Assembly: GCA_017381835.1 (NCBI GenBank)
Contig: JAFOBK010000014.1
Location: 1 to 7,094, forward strand
DNA length: 7,094 nucleotides
Reading direction: 5' to 3'
Origin: Oscillospiraceae bacterium
GTDB taxonomy: Bacteria > Bacillota_A > Clostridia > Oscillospirales > Oscillospiraceae
Shown here: in pieces, positions 1 through 7,050 of the stretch
How positions within the stretch are numbered: the first letter of the stretch is position 1
Layout: every line of letters starts with the position of its first letter
Position numbers and translations under genes: made by a program
The notes under the pieces: model-generated
Database searches by the model: none
The model's input: the letters and a program-made list of their open reading frames with translations, nothing else
Told to the model about the DNA's origin: nothing

Positions 1-3000
1 GCTTACCTTTCCCGCACAAAGGAGTCCGTTTTTTCATGGGGGATTGTTGCCGAGCTGACCGGCAATCTCATCGACCAAGGCACCTATTTCTTTCACCCCA
101 AGGTAACACCACCGCCCAGCTATGAGGAACAGCAGATTTCCTTCATGGATGCAGGCTATGCCGTTCCCGAAATGGACGATGACAGCCAAGTATCCTTCTT
201 CTCTCAGCCGGAGCTGCCCCAGCAGGTCATCGACGAAGCCCTGTGCATCGGCTACAATGACCGGGACAGCCGTCTTATCATCTGCGCTTACTTTATGAAA
301 GATAAGCCTTTGGAAGATAATGCGGCCTTCCTGCAAAAGAAGTACGGAACCAACGGTGCCGGTCTTTTCATCAATGAGCGGGAATATGCAGTCTGGTATG
401 ACCCGGAGGGCATCCGGGTATCCACCGGCCGGAGCGCACTGAAGCGTCATGCAACCTTAATTCCCTGGACACAGGCTGCTAAACGCATCCGGGAACTGCT
501 GGACTTGGGCCGGTATATGCCCCAAAGCGAACTGGATCGGGTGCGGGATTTTGAACGTAAGGAAATAGCCGATTCTCTGATTTTCTGCAGACGGGAATTC
601 AGTGAAGCAGCGAAAGACGCCGGGTATCTTCCTTTGACCACGTTGGCCTACTCTGTAAAGGGCAGCTTTGAGGACAGCGAAGCTCAGATGATGAAGCTGT
701 TAGAAGACCCTGCCACACTCAGTCAGTTGGTAGATGAATGGACACTATTCGCCGCAGTCCATGCAAGCGACAGCAGTATGCTTCGCAGCCGCTGGAAAAA
801 TCCCAAAACAATCCTTCAGACATTGGAGGATTTACAACGAGATCCCATTATTTTTACTGCCGCCGAAGGATATGACCCAAAGCCGCAGTTCTATATTTCG
901 GACGATGAATTGGACAAACTGGTTCTTTCCGGTAATGGAGATTACCGTCTGGATGTGTATGCGTTCTTCTCCAACCATTCCGAAACAAAGGAACGGGAGA
1001 AATACCTGTCCCATTACCATGGAGAATACAGCGGCAGTCACGTTGGAAATGACAATACCACCTACACCTATAAGCAACTGCATTTCAGCCATGGTGGGAT
1101 CAGCCAGCCGCATGCCCAAGTGACACTAACCTGGAACAAGGTATTGCGCCGGGTGGAATCGTTGATGCAGTCCGGGAAATGGCTCACTGAAACAGATCGT
1201 GCCGCCATGGGCGATTATGAGCTGAAGCAGCTTGCGAGAACTATTCACCATTTCTTCTATGATGTACCAGATGATATTCCCAGACCATCCAAGCATGGCT
1301 ATTTTGAATTTACAGAAGGCGTAAAGGATATTCAGCAGCAGCTTGAAGATCCCAAGCGTGTCCGTGAAATCTATGAAACCATGATGCTCCCTGCCTGGGA
1401 GCGGACCGAAACAGATAATCGGCACTATGACAGAATGAAGGCTTCTCTGGAAGCAATGCAGGAATACCTTTCCGGCACCTACTCTGTCTTCGGCAGACAA
1501 GGCCCGATCAGGCCACTGCCCGAAATCATAGATGTGAAACCAATCCCGGAAGCCAAACCCATAGAGCGAAACCCGCTGGAAACCGCCAAGCACCTTATCA
1601 ATGCGTACACCCAGGAAGTCTTTGGACAGGATGCAGACTTCACTGATCTGACCCATGTGGATCTTGCCTATGGCTCCACTTCCGACAGCGAGTACACGGT
1701 TGAGATTTTTGCAGACCTTTCTGCTTTTCGGTTGGTATACCAAGTTGACGGTAGAACCGTCCATGAGATTACCTGTAAGGACTTACAGGAGCTGAACGAA
1801 TATCTTGCCAATCTGGAATTTGACCAGATGATTGCCTATGCTGAAGAACGCTTTCTTGCCGAACCGGAGGATGTGCTGGACACCGTTGATTCTGCCCAGA
1901 TTCGTGCAAAACTGGCAGAGCGTGGCATTGTGGACGGCGAACTGATTGACCCGGAAGCCCTGGACAATGATCCCTTCATCCAGAAAGTTGTGGCAGATGC
2001 AGAAGTGGTAGAGCAGGAACAGTCTGATGTGCTGGCACCACCGCAAACACGGCCCAAACGGGAGTATATCACCTTTGAACCCCTTTATCCGAGCATTCCC
2101 AAGGAACAGCGAAACAATTTCCGCATCACCGATCCGGAGCTTGGTCATGGCAACCCCAGTCAGAAGTATGCTGCCAATGTTGCCGCCATCCAATGCTTGA
2201 AGCAGATTGAATCCGAGGGCAGACTGGCAACCCCAGAGGAACAGAAAATTCTTTCTCAGTATGTGGGTTGGGGTGGTTTATCCCACTGGTTCGATGACCG
2301 GCATCCCAAATACCAGGAACTGAAAGACCTTCTGGACTACGATGAATATATCGCTGCCAGAGAAAGCAGCTTAACCGCTTTTTACACTTCTCCGGTTATC
2401 ATCCAGGCCATGTATCAAGCATTGGAGCAGATGGGATTCAAAGAGGGCAACATTCTGGAACCCTCCTGCGGTGTTGGCAACTTCCTTGGCATGATCCCGG
2501 ACTCCATGGCAGGCAGTAAGACTTACGGTGTGGAGCTGGATTCTATCTCCGGACGGATCGCTCAGCAGCTATATCAGAATAGCTCCATTGCCGTCACCGG
2601 CTTTGAAAAAGTGCAGATGCCCGACAGCTTCTTTGATGTGGCTATCGGCAATGTTCCTTTTGGTGATTTCAAGGTGCTTGACAAGCGGTATGACAAACAC
2701 CATTGGCTGATCCATGATTATTTCTTCGGAAAGACATTGGATAAGGTCAGGCCCGGCGGTATCGTGGCATTCATCACCTCTAAAGGCACCATGGACAAAG
2801 AAAACTCCGCTGTGCGGAAATACCTTGCACAGCGGGCTGACCTGATCGGTGCCATCCGGCTGCCAAACGATGCGTTCAAACGCAATGCCGGTACGGAAGT
2901 CACCAGTGATATTCTGTTCCTCCAAAAACGGGATCGGATGACGGACATTGAACCAGACTGGGTGCATCTGGACACCGATCCCAACGGCATCCGGATGAAC

Positions 3001-6000
3001 AGCTACTTTGTGCAGCACCCGGAAATGATCCTGGGTGAAATGGTCATGGACTCCACCCGGTTCGGTATGGACAGCACATGTAAACCCCATCCCGATAAAG
3101 ATTTGGGCAGACAGCTTGCGGAAGCGGTATCCACACTCAATGCCCAGATTACGGAATACCAGCATGAAGAACTGGAAGAAGATGACCGCTCCATTCCCGC
3201 TGACCCCAATGTGCGAAATTTCAGTTACACCATTGTGGATGGCAAGGTGTACTTCCGGGAAAACAGCCGCATGAATCCCGTGGAGGTTTCTGTTACCGCA
3301 GAAAATCGTATCCGTGGTATGATCCACCTCCGGGACTGTGTGCGTAAGCTCATTGACTACCAGACGGAGGGTTATCCCGATGAGGATATTCAGCGGGAAC
3401 AGCGGAATCTGAACGACCTTTACGATGACTATACCAAGAAATACGGCCTGCTGTGCAGCCGGGGTAACAGTCTGGCCTTCAGCGACGATTCCAGTTACTT
3501 CCTGCTTTGTTCTCTGGAAGTGCTGGACGAGGAGGGCAACTTCAAACGCAAGGCGGATATGTTCACCAAGCGCACCATTCGTCCCCATGTTGCTGTTACC
3601 ACCGTGGACACCGCCAGCGAAGCCCTTGCGGTATCCATCGCAGAAAAAGCACGGGTGGATATGCCCTTTATGGCGGAGCTGTCCGGTAAGACTGAGGATG
3701 AACTGGAAACAGAGCTTTCCGGTGTTATCTTCCGGGATATTCACTGTCCCGAAAAGAAAGAGGATATTCCGCTGGCCCATACCGATCTCAGCAGATACCC
3801 CTTTGTGACTGCCGATGAGTATCTTTCCGGTAATGTACGCCGGAAGCTCCGCATGGCAAAGGCGCTCTATGAAGCGTCTTCTGATGTCAACCTAGAAAAT
3901 CCTAGAAAAACCGAGAAAATTCTAGGAAATATACAGGCATTGGAAGCGGTGCAGCCGGTGGATCTGACCGCTGGTGAAATCGGCATCCGAATCGGTGTCA
4001 ACTGGGTACCCAAAGAAATCTATGAGCAGTTCATGTACGAGGTGTTCGGCACCAGCAGCTATGCCCGGTACAAGATCAAGGTTCTGTATTCACTCCACTC
4101 AGGTGAGTGGAATGTGACCTCCAAATCCATGGATGGCAGCAACATCAAAGCCGTCACCACCTACGGCACGGAGCGGATCAATGCCTATCACATCTTTGAG
4201 CAGACCTTAAACCAGAAAGATGTCCGTATCTTCGATACCAAAATTGACGCCAACGGCAACGAAGTCCGGGTACTGAACAAAAAGGAAACCGCTATTGCAC
4301 AGGACCGACAGGAGCTGATCAAGGCCAAATTTGCGGAATGGATCTGGAAAGACATTGACCGCCGGGAACGGCTCTGCGCCATTTATAATGAGCTTTTCAA
4401 TTCTCTGCGGCCCCGTGAGTATGACGGCCAGCATATCCGCTTCTCTGGTATGAATCCGGAAATCTCCCTCCGGAAGCACCAGATCAATGCCATTGCCCAC
4501 ATCATGTACGGCGGTAATACCTTGCTGGCCCACGAAGTTGGTGCCGGCAAGACCTTTGAAATGGTTGCTGCAGCTATGGAGAGTAAGCGGTTGGGTCTTT
4601 GTACCAAATCTCTGATCGTGGTTCCCAACCATATCACAGAGCAGTGGGCAGCAGAATGGCTCCAGCTATATCCATCCGCCAATATCTTAGTTGCAACCAA
4701 GAAGGACTTTGAAACCAAGAACCGAAAGAAGTTCTGCGGCAGAATTGCCACCGGTGACTATGATGCCATTATCATTGGGCACAGCCAGTTTGAAAAGATC
4801 CCCATGTCCAAAGAACGCCAGGAAGCCATCCTGCGGCGGCAGATCGACAGCATCCTGGATGGCATCCGGGAAGCTAAACGAAACCATGCTGAAAACTATT
4901 CCATCAAGCAGATGGAGCGGACACGAAAATCTCTGGAGAACCGGCTGGCCAAACTGAACGACCAAAGCCGCAAGGATGATGTAGTGACCTTTGAGCAGTT
5001 GGGTGTTGACCGTATTTTTGTGGACGAGAGCCATTATTTTAAGAACCTGTTCCTTGCTACCAAGATGCGAAATGTGGGCGGCATCGCCCAGACCGAAGCT
5101 CAGAAGTCCTCTGACCTCTTTATGAAGTGTCAGTACCTGGATGAGATCACTGGAGGCCGTGGTGTTATCTTTGCCACCGGCACCCCCATCTCCAACAGTA
5201 TGGTGGAACTTTACACCATCCAGCGGTATCTTCAGTACAGCACCTTGGAAGAAATGGGACTGCTGAACTTTGATGACTGGGCGGCAAACTACGGAGAAAC
5301 CATCACGGCTATCGAACTGTCCCCGGAGGGAACCGGCTACCGGAGCAAGACCCGGTTCGCCAAGTTCTATAACCTCCCGGAGCTAATGTCCACCTTCAAG
5401 ATGGTTGCGGATATTCAGACAGCGGATATGCTGAAACTGCCTGTTCCCAGGGCCAACTTCCATACGGAAGTCATCAAGCCCTCTCCCATGCAGCAGGATA
5501 TGATCAAATCCCTTGCTGACCGGGCAGAGGAAATCCGGGCAGGCAATGTCGATCCCAGTATTGATAATATGCTGAAAATAACAAACGACGGCAGAAAGCT
5601 GGCTCTGGATATGCGGCTCGTCAACCCACTGGCTCCAGATACGGAGGACAGCAAAACCTCCATCTGCGCCCGGAATGTCTACTCCATCTGGGAGCAGACA
5701 CAGGAGCAGAAAAGCGCACAGCTTGTATTCTGCGACCTCTCCACCCCCGTTAAGACCATTGATATGGAAATGCGGGACGGTGTGGCAGTTATGAGTGATT
5801 TTCAGAATGTCTATGACGATCTGAAAAAGAAACTGGTTGCCCAGGGTATCCCTCCGGAAGAAATCGCCTTTATCCATGAAGCCAATACGGAAGTTCGGAA
5901 GAAAGAACTGTTCGCCAGAGTGCGCTCTGGTCAGGTCAGAGTTCTGATCGGCAGCACCGCCAAAATGGGCGCAGGCACCAATGTCCAGGACAGGCTTATC

Positions 6001-6972
6001 GCACTCCATGACCTTGATTGTCCGTGGCGTCCGTCTGACCTTGCCCAGCGGCTGGGCCGTATCGTCCGTCAGGGCAACCAGAACCCAGAGGTTGAGATCT
6101 TCCGCTATGTGACTGAGAATACCTTTGATGCGTATTTGTATCAGCTTGTGGAAAACAAGCAGAAATTCATTGCTCAGATCATGACCAGCAAGGCCCCTGC
6201 CCGTATCGCAGACGATGTGGACGAAACCGCTTTGAGCTATTCGGAAATCAAGGCCCTTGCCACCGGCAATCCGCTGATCATTGAGAAGTGCAATCTGGAT
6301 GTGGAAGTCAGCAAGCTGAATATGCTGAAAGCAAACCATTTGAACCAGCGTTTTTCTCTGGAGAATATGGTGTATCGCAGATACCCGGCGAAGATTGCCG
6401 AACTGAAAGAACAGATTGCCGGTTACGAAAAGGATGTGGCAACAGCGCAGGCTCACCCCAAGTCCACAGAGAACTTTGTGGGTATGGAGATTTACGGCAC
6501 TCACCATACCGAAAAAGAAGCTGCAGGCCGTGCCATCATTAGTGCGTGTAAAGATCTTCAAGGCTCCGAACCTGTCCAGTTAGGACAGTACCGGGGCTTT
6601 TCTCTTTCTCTCCAGTATGATGCCGCTCATACAGACTACAAGCTGACCATCAAGGGCGCCATGTCCCATACTATCAGCCTGGGTGCCGATATTTACGGCA
6701 ACATCACGCGAATGGACAATGTGGTGGATGGGCTGGCAAAGGAACTGGAAGCATACCAAGCTGTGCTACAGGACACCCAGACGCAGCTTGCCAATGCAAA
6801 GGCGGAAATGGAAACGCCTTTTGCCAGAGAAAAGGAACTGGCAGAAAAGTCTGCCAGATTGAAGGAGCTGAATATCCTTTTGAATATGGATCAGAAAGAC
6901 CATGCGTTACTGGATGATAGTCCTGATCCGGTTTCGGAGGATAGAGAAAAACCGAAAGAACAGGAACGATAA
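1..6972 (+). CDS. Giant conjugative-element N6 DNA methylase / SNF2-type helicase (polyvalent antirestriction-like protein), 5' partial
   Basis: This is one uninterrupted frame with no stop from base 1 to the TAA at 6970-6972 (2,323 visible residues, numbered here from the first visible codon). It lacks its N-terminus. The first in-frame ATG (145) has no ribosome binding site at a usable distance, and clearly protein-like sequence precedes it. Domain order: accessory module A (75-200), module B (298-420), small accessory domain (about 524-613), methyltransferase-like domain (about 748-977, motif I EPSCGVGNF, motif IV NVPF), conserved spacer (978-1480), SF2/SNF2 helicase (about 1481-2077: Walker A GAGKT, DESH box, TGTP, QRLGRIVRQG), and a coiled-coil tail. 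It is probably soluble: I see no membrane segments. The family is carried by Clostridia conjugative transposons and resembles phage P1 DarB in fusing methylase and helicase. Family members usually begin with an ArdC-like or other accessory region, which would lie upstream. A role in protecting or processing transferred DNA is inferred. No frameshift is seen. Confidence 0.93.
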   Translation, partial: AYLSRTKESVFSWGIVAELTGNLIDQGTYFFHPKVTPPPSYEEQQISFMDAGYAVPEMDDDSQVSFFSQPELPQQVIDEALCIGYNDRDSRLIICAYFMKDKPLEDNAAFLQKKYGTNGAGLFINEREYAVWYDPEGIRVSTGRSALKRHATLIPWTQAAKRIRELLDLGRYMPQSELDRVRDFERKEIADSLIFCRREFSEAAKDAGYLPLTTLAYSVKGSFEDSEAQMMKLLEDPATLSQLVDEWTLFAAVHASDSSMLRSRWKNPKTILQTLEDLQRDPIIFTAAEGYDPKPQFYISDDELDKLVLSGNGDYRLDVYAFFSNHSETKEREKYLSHYHGEYSGSHVGNDNTTYTYKQLHFSHGGISQPHAQVTLTWNKVLRRVESLMQSGKWLTETDRAAMGDYELKQLARTIHHFFYDVPDDIPRPSKHGYFEFTEGVKDIQQQLEDPKRVREIYETMMLPAWERTETDNRHYDRMKASLEAMQEYLSGTYSVFGRQGPIRPLPEIIDVKPIPEAKPIERNPLETAKHLINAYTQEVFGQDADFTDLTHVDLAYGSTSDSEYTVEIFADLSAFRLVYQVDGRTVHEITCKDLQELNEYLANLEFDQMIAYAEERFLAEPEDVLDTVDSAQIRAKLAERGIVDGELIDPEALDNDPFIQKVVADAEVVEQEQSDVLAPPQTRPKREYITFEPLYPSIPKEQRNNFRITDPELGHGNPSQKYAANVAAIQCLKQIESEGRLATPEEQKILSQYVGWGGLSHWFDDRHPKYQELKDLLDYDEYIAARESSLTAFYTSPVIIQAMYQALEQMGFKEGNILEPSCGVGNFLGMIPDSMAGSKTYGVELDSISGRIAQQLYQNSSIAVTGFEKVQMPDSFFDVAIGNVPFGDFKVLDKRYDKHHWLIHDYFFGKTLDKVRPGGIVAFITSKGTMDKENSAVRKYLAQRADLIGAIRLPNDAFKRNAGTEVTSDILFLQKRDRMTDIEPDWVHLDTDPNGIRMNSYFVQHPEMILGEMVMDSTRFGMDSTCKPHPDKDLGRQLAEAVSTLNAQITEYQHEELEEDDRSIPADPNVRNFSYTIVDGKVYFRENSRMNPVEVSVTAENRIRGMIHLRDCVRKLIDYQTEGYPDEDIQREQRNLNDLYDDYTKKYGLLCSRGNSLAFSDDSSYFLLCSLEVLDEEGNFKRKADMFTKRTIRPHVAVTTVDTASEALAVSIAEKARVDMPFMAELSGKTEDELETELSGVIFRDIHCPEKKEDIPLAHTDLSRYPFVTADEYLSGNVRRKLRMAKALYEASSDVNLENPRKTEKILGNIQALEAVQPVDLTAGEIGIRIGVNWVPKEIYEQFMYEVFGTSSYARYKIKVLYSLHSGEWNVTSKSMDGSNIKAVTTYGTERINAYHIFEQTLNQKDVRIFDTKIDANGNEVRVLNKKETAIAQDRQELIKAKFAEWIWKDIDRRERLCAIYNELFNSLRPREYDGQHIRFSGMNPEISLRKHQINAIAHIMYGGNTLLAHEVGAGKTFEMVAAAMESKRLGLCTKSLIVVPNHITEQWAAEWLQLYPSANILVATKKDFETKNRKKFCGRIATGDYDAIIIGHSQFEKIPMSKERQEAILRRQIDSILDGIREAKRNHAENYSIKQMERTRKSLENRLAKLNDQSRKDDVVTFEQLGVDRIFVDESHYFKNLFLATKMRNVGGIAQTEAQKSSDLFMKCQYLDEITGGRGVIFATGTPISNSMVELYTIQRYLQYSTLEEMGLLNFDDWAANYGETITAIELSPEGTGYRSKTRFAKFYNLPELMSTFKMVADIQTADMLKLPVPRANFHTEVIKPSPMQQDMIKSLADRAEEIRAGNVDPSIDNMLKITNDGRKLALDMRLVNPLAPDTEDSKTSICARNVYSIWEQTQEQKSAQLVFCDLSTPVKTIDMEMRDGVAVMSDFQNVYDDLKKKLVAQGIPPEEIAFIHEANTEVRKKELFARVRSGQVRVLIGSTAKMGAGTNVQDRLIALHDLDCPWRPSDLAQRLGRIVRQGNQNPEVEIFRYVTENTFDAYLYQLVENKQKFIAQIMTSKAPARIADDVDETALSYSEIKALATGNPLIIEKCNLDVEVSKLNMLKANHLNQRFSLENMVYRRYPAKIAELKEQIAGYEKDVATAQAHPKSTENFVGMEIYGTHHTEKEAAGRAIISACKDLQGSEPVQLGQYRGFSLSLQYDAAHTDYKLTIKGAMSHTISLGADIYGNITRMDNVVDGLAKELEAYQAVLQDTQTQLANAKAEMETPFAREKELAEKSARLKELNILLNMDQKDHALLDDSPDPVSEDREKPKEQER
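223..600 (+). repeat. Accessory module, copy A (protein-level internal repeat)
   Basis: Visible residues 75-200 form the first of two diverged copies of one module. The pattern is an acidic helix start (QVIDEAL), a YFM segment, a hydrophobic step before a KYG motif (FLQKKYG), an aromatic W/Y strand followed by GIRV, then PWTQAAKRIRELL and a helix ending ELDRVRDFERKEIA. The same order of elements recurs in copy B at 892-1260. From memory of this protein family, such modules sit between the N-terminal region and the methylase, usually as a pair. Their function is unknown; substrate or partner recognition is only a guess. Confidence 0.7.
892..1260 (+). repeat. Accessory module, copy B (protein-level internal repeat)
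   Basis: Visible residues 298-420 repeat the layout of copy A: YISDDELDKL, then YAFFS, KYLSHYHGEYSG in place of FLQKKYGTNGAG, then LHFSHGGIS, LTWNKVLRRVESLMQSGKW and a helix with DRAAMGDYELKQLA. The strongest correspondences are PWTQAAKRI with TWNKVLRRV, and RDFERKEIA with GDYELKQLA. Identity is low, so the duplication is ancient or at least strongly diverged. The segment between the copies (residues 201-297) is helical and has no recognisable motif. Confidence 0.68.
1570..1839 (+). other. Small accessory domain (large-polyvalent-protein-associated type)
   Basis: Visible residues 524-613 have the helix-strand-strand-strand-helix character of a small alpha/beta domain. It runs from NPLETAKHLINAY, through VDLAYG, YTVEIFADLSAFRLVYQVDG and the helix LQELNEYLANLEF, to DQMIAYAEERF. 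I recognise similar segments in other conjugative-element methylase-helicase proteins, but I cannot assign a numbered domain family. After it comes an acidic, proline-containing linker (about residues 614-700) that leads into the methyltransferase region. Confidence 0.5.
2242..2931 (+). other. N6-adenine DNA methyltransferase-like domain within the giant protein
   Basis: The domain opens with the family signature QYVGWGGL (residues 753-760). This is followed by FYTSPVIIQAMYQAL, typical of the segment ahead of motif I in N6-methylases. The S-adenosylmethionine-binding motif I is NILEPSCGVGNF (817-828, bases 2449-2484), with YGVELD as the acidic motif II after it. The catalytic motif IV is NVPF (884-887, bases 2650-2661) rather than the usual NPPY/F. 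It is followed by GGIVAFITSKGTMD, a motif VI-like strand, and LIGAIRLP. The fold assignment is firm. Catalytic activity is less certain because of motif IV. No target-recognition domain is obvious. Confidence 0.82.
3891..3930 (+). repeat. Four imperfect 10-bp direct repeats with phased A-tracts
   Basis: Four consecutive decamers read cctagaaaat, cctagaaaaa, ccgagaaaat and tctaggaaat. The second and third each differ from the first at one base, and the fourth at two. A-runs therefore recur every 10 bases. The same tract also holds an inverted repeat, tcctagaa (3900-3907) and ttctagga (3920-3927), around a 12-base loop. It lies inside the large coding region, in a stretch encoding LENPRKTEKILGN, and is much richer in A than the surrounding gene. 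Confidence 0.8.
4094..4111. repeat. Near-perfect 18-bp palindrome inside the coding region
   Basis: The arms tccactca (4094-4101) and tgagtgga (4104-4111) are exact reverse complements separated by only gg. The site lies in codons for LHSGEW within the spacer domain. No function can be assigned. A chance palindrome of this size in 7 kb is uncommon but possible. Confidence 0.55.
4441..6230 (+). other. SF2/SNF2-type helicase-translocase core within the giant protein
   Basis: All the main motifs of a superfamily 2 ATPase are present and intact. RKHQ (1491-1494) precedes the nucleotide site. Walker A is HEVGAGKT (1511-1518, bases 4531-4554). The motif Ia strand is SLIVVPNHITEQW. Walker B is DESH (1675-1678, bases 5023-5034) and motif III is ATGTPISN (from 1725). 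The second RecA lobe has IGSTAKMGAGTNVQ (motif V, 1983-1996) and QRLGRIVRQGN (motif VI, 2016-2026) with its arginine finger. Between motif Ia and Walker B, a charged helical insertion of about 60 residues (1601-1660) looks like a coiled coil. The core should hydrolyse ATP and move on or remodel duplex DNA; strand separation is not implied by the motifs. Confidence 0.9.
6231..6969 (+). other. C-terminal coiled-coil tail of the giant protein
   Basis: Downstream of the helicase core there is a conserved-looking SEIKALATGNPLIIEK segment. A heptad-rich helix follows (2101-2153), then a short beta-rich domain (about 2185-2235, YRGFSLSLQYD to LGADIYGNI), then a second long charged coil (2241-2298) ending LNILLNMDQKD, and last a disordered acidic and basic tail. 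The beta domain flanked by two coils could form an antiparallel hairpin for dimerisation or partner binding. That is inference from pattern only. Confidence 0.6.
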
Positions 6973-7021
6973 GAATATCTTAATTTCCAAGTCGCAATTT
7001 GTTCTTTTGCTGTTTATTTCT

Positions 7022-7049
7022 CTGTCATATTCTGCAATTATTCTATAAT
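7022..7049 (+). promoter_or_regulatory. Possible sigma-A type promoter in the AT-rich intergenic stretch
   Basis: A perfect -10 hexamer TATAAT (7044-7049) lies 16 bases after CTGTCA (7022-7027), which matches 4 of 6 positions of the -35 consensus TTGACA. No extended -10 TG is present. The surrounding stretch 6973-7050 is about 28% GC (22 of 78 bases), far below the large gene. A start would be expected near 7056. This falls just inside the putative ATG at 7051, so promoter and start codon conflict. AT-rich DNA yields such matches by chance fairly often. Confidence 0.35.
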
Positions 7050-7050
7050 C

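Larger units (their letters stand above)
2932..4440 (+). other. Conserved spacer between methylase and helicase, function unknown
   Basis: About 500 residues (978-1480) separate the two enzymatic domains. It contains a helical stretch (about 1101-1165), the sequence SDDSSYFLLCSLEVLDEEG, the segment MFTKRTIRPHVAV, a TASEALAVSIAEKARVDM helix, and then VQPVDLTAGEIGIRIGVNWVP just before the helicase-leading region. I recognise these segments from related mobile-element proteins, so the spacer is a family feature and not an insertion unique to this copy. I see no catalytic motif in it. The variable stretch around residues 1297-1310 carries the AT-rich repeat tract listed separately. Confidence 0.6.

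Noticed and set aside
734..1123. A 129-codon plus-strand frame overlapping the large gene
   Set aside because: It is an out-of-frame reading of accessory module B. The in-frame reading shows a clear repeat of module A, while this one has no coherent protein pattern.
1126..1764. A 212-codon minus-strand open frame, with another at 1783-2193
   Set aside because: Both are antisense to continuous plus-strand protein sequence, with no domain-like pattern of their own and no promoter or ribosome binding site noted.
2569..3780. A 403-codon open frame on the minus strand
   Set aside because: It lies wholly antisense to the methylase and spacer, whose motifs are unmistakable on the plus strand. Its translation shows no recognisable domain, and codon bias of the sense gene explains the lack of stops.
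5383..6561. A 392-codon open frame on the minus strand
   Set aside because: It is antisense to helicase motifs V and VI and the tail. The translation is low in recognisable patterns, so it is a shadow of the sense gene.
6973..7050. A rho-independent terminator after the large gene
   Set aside because: Only a 4-bp gcaa/ttgc pairing (6994-6997 with 7007-7010) was found, with no GC-rich stem and no following T-run of the usual kind.
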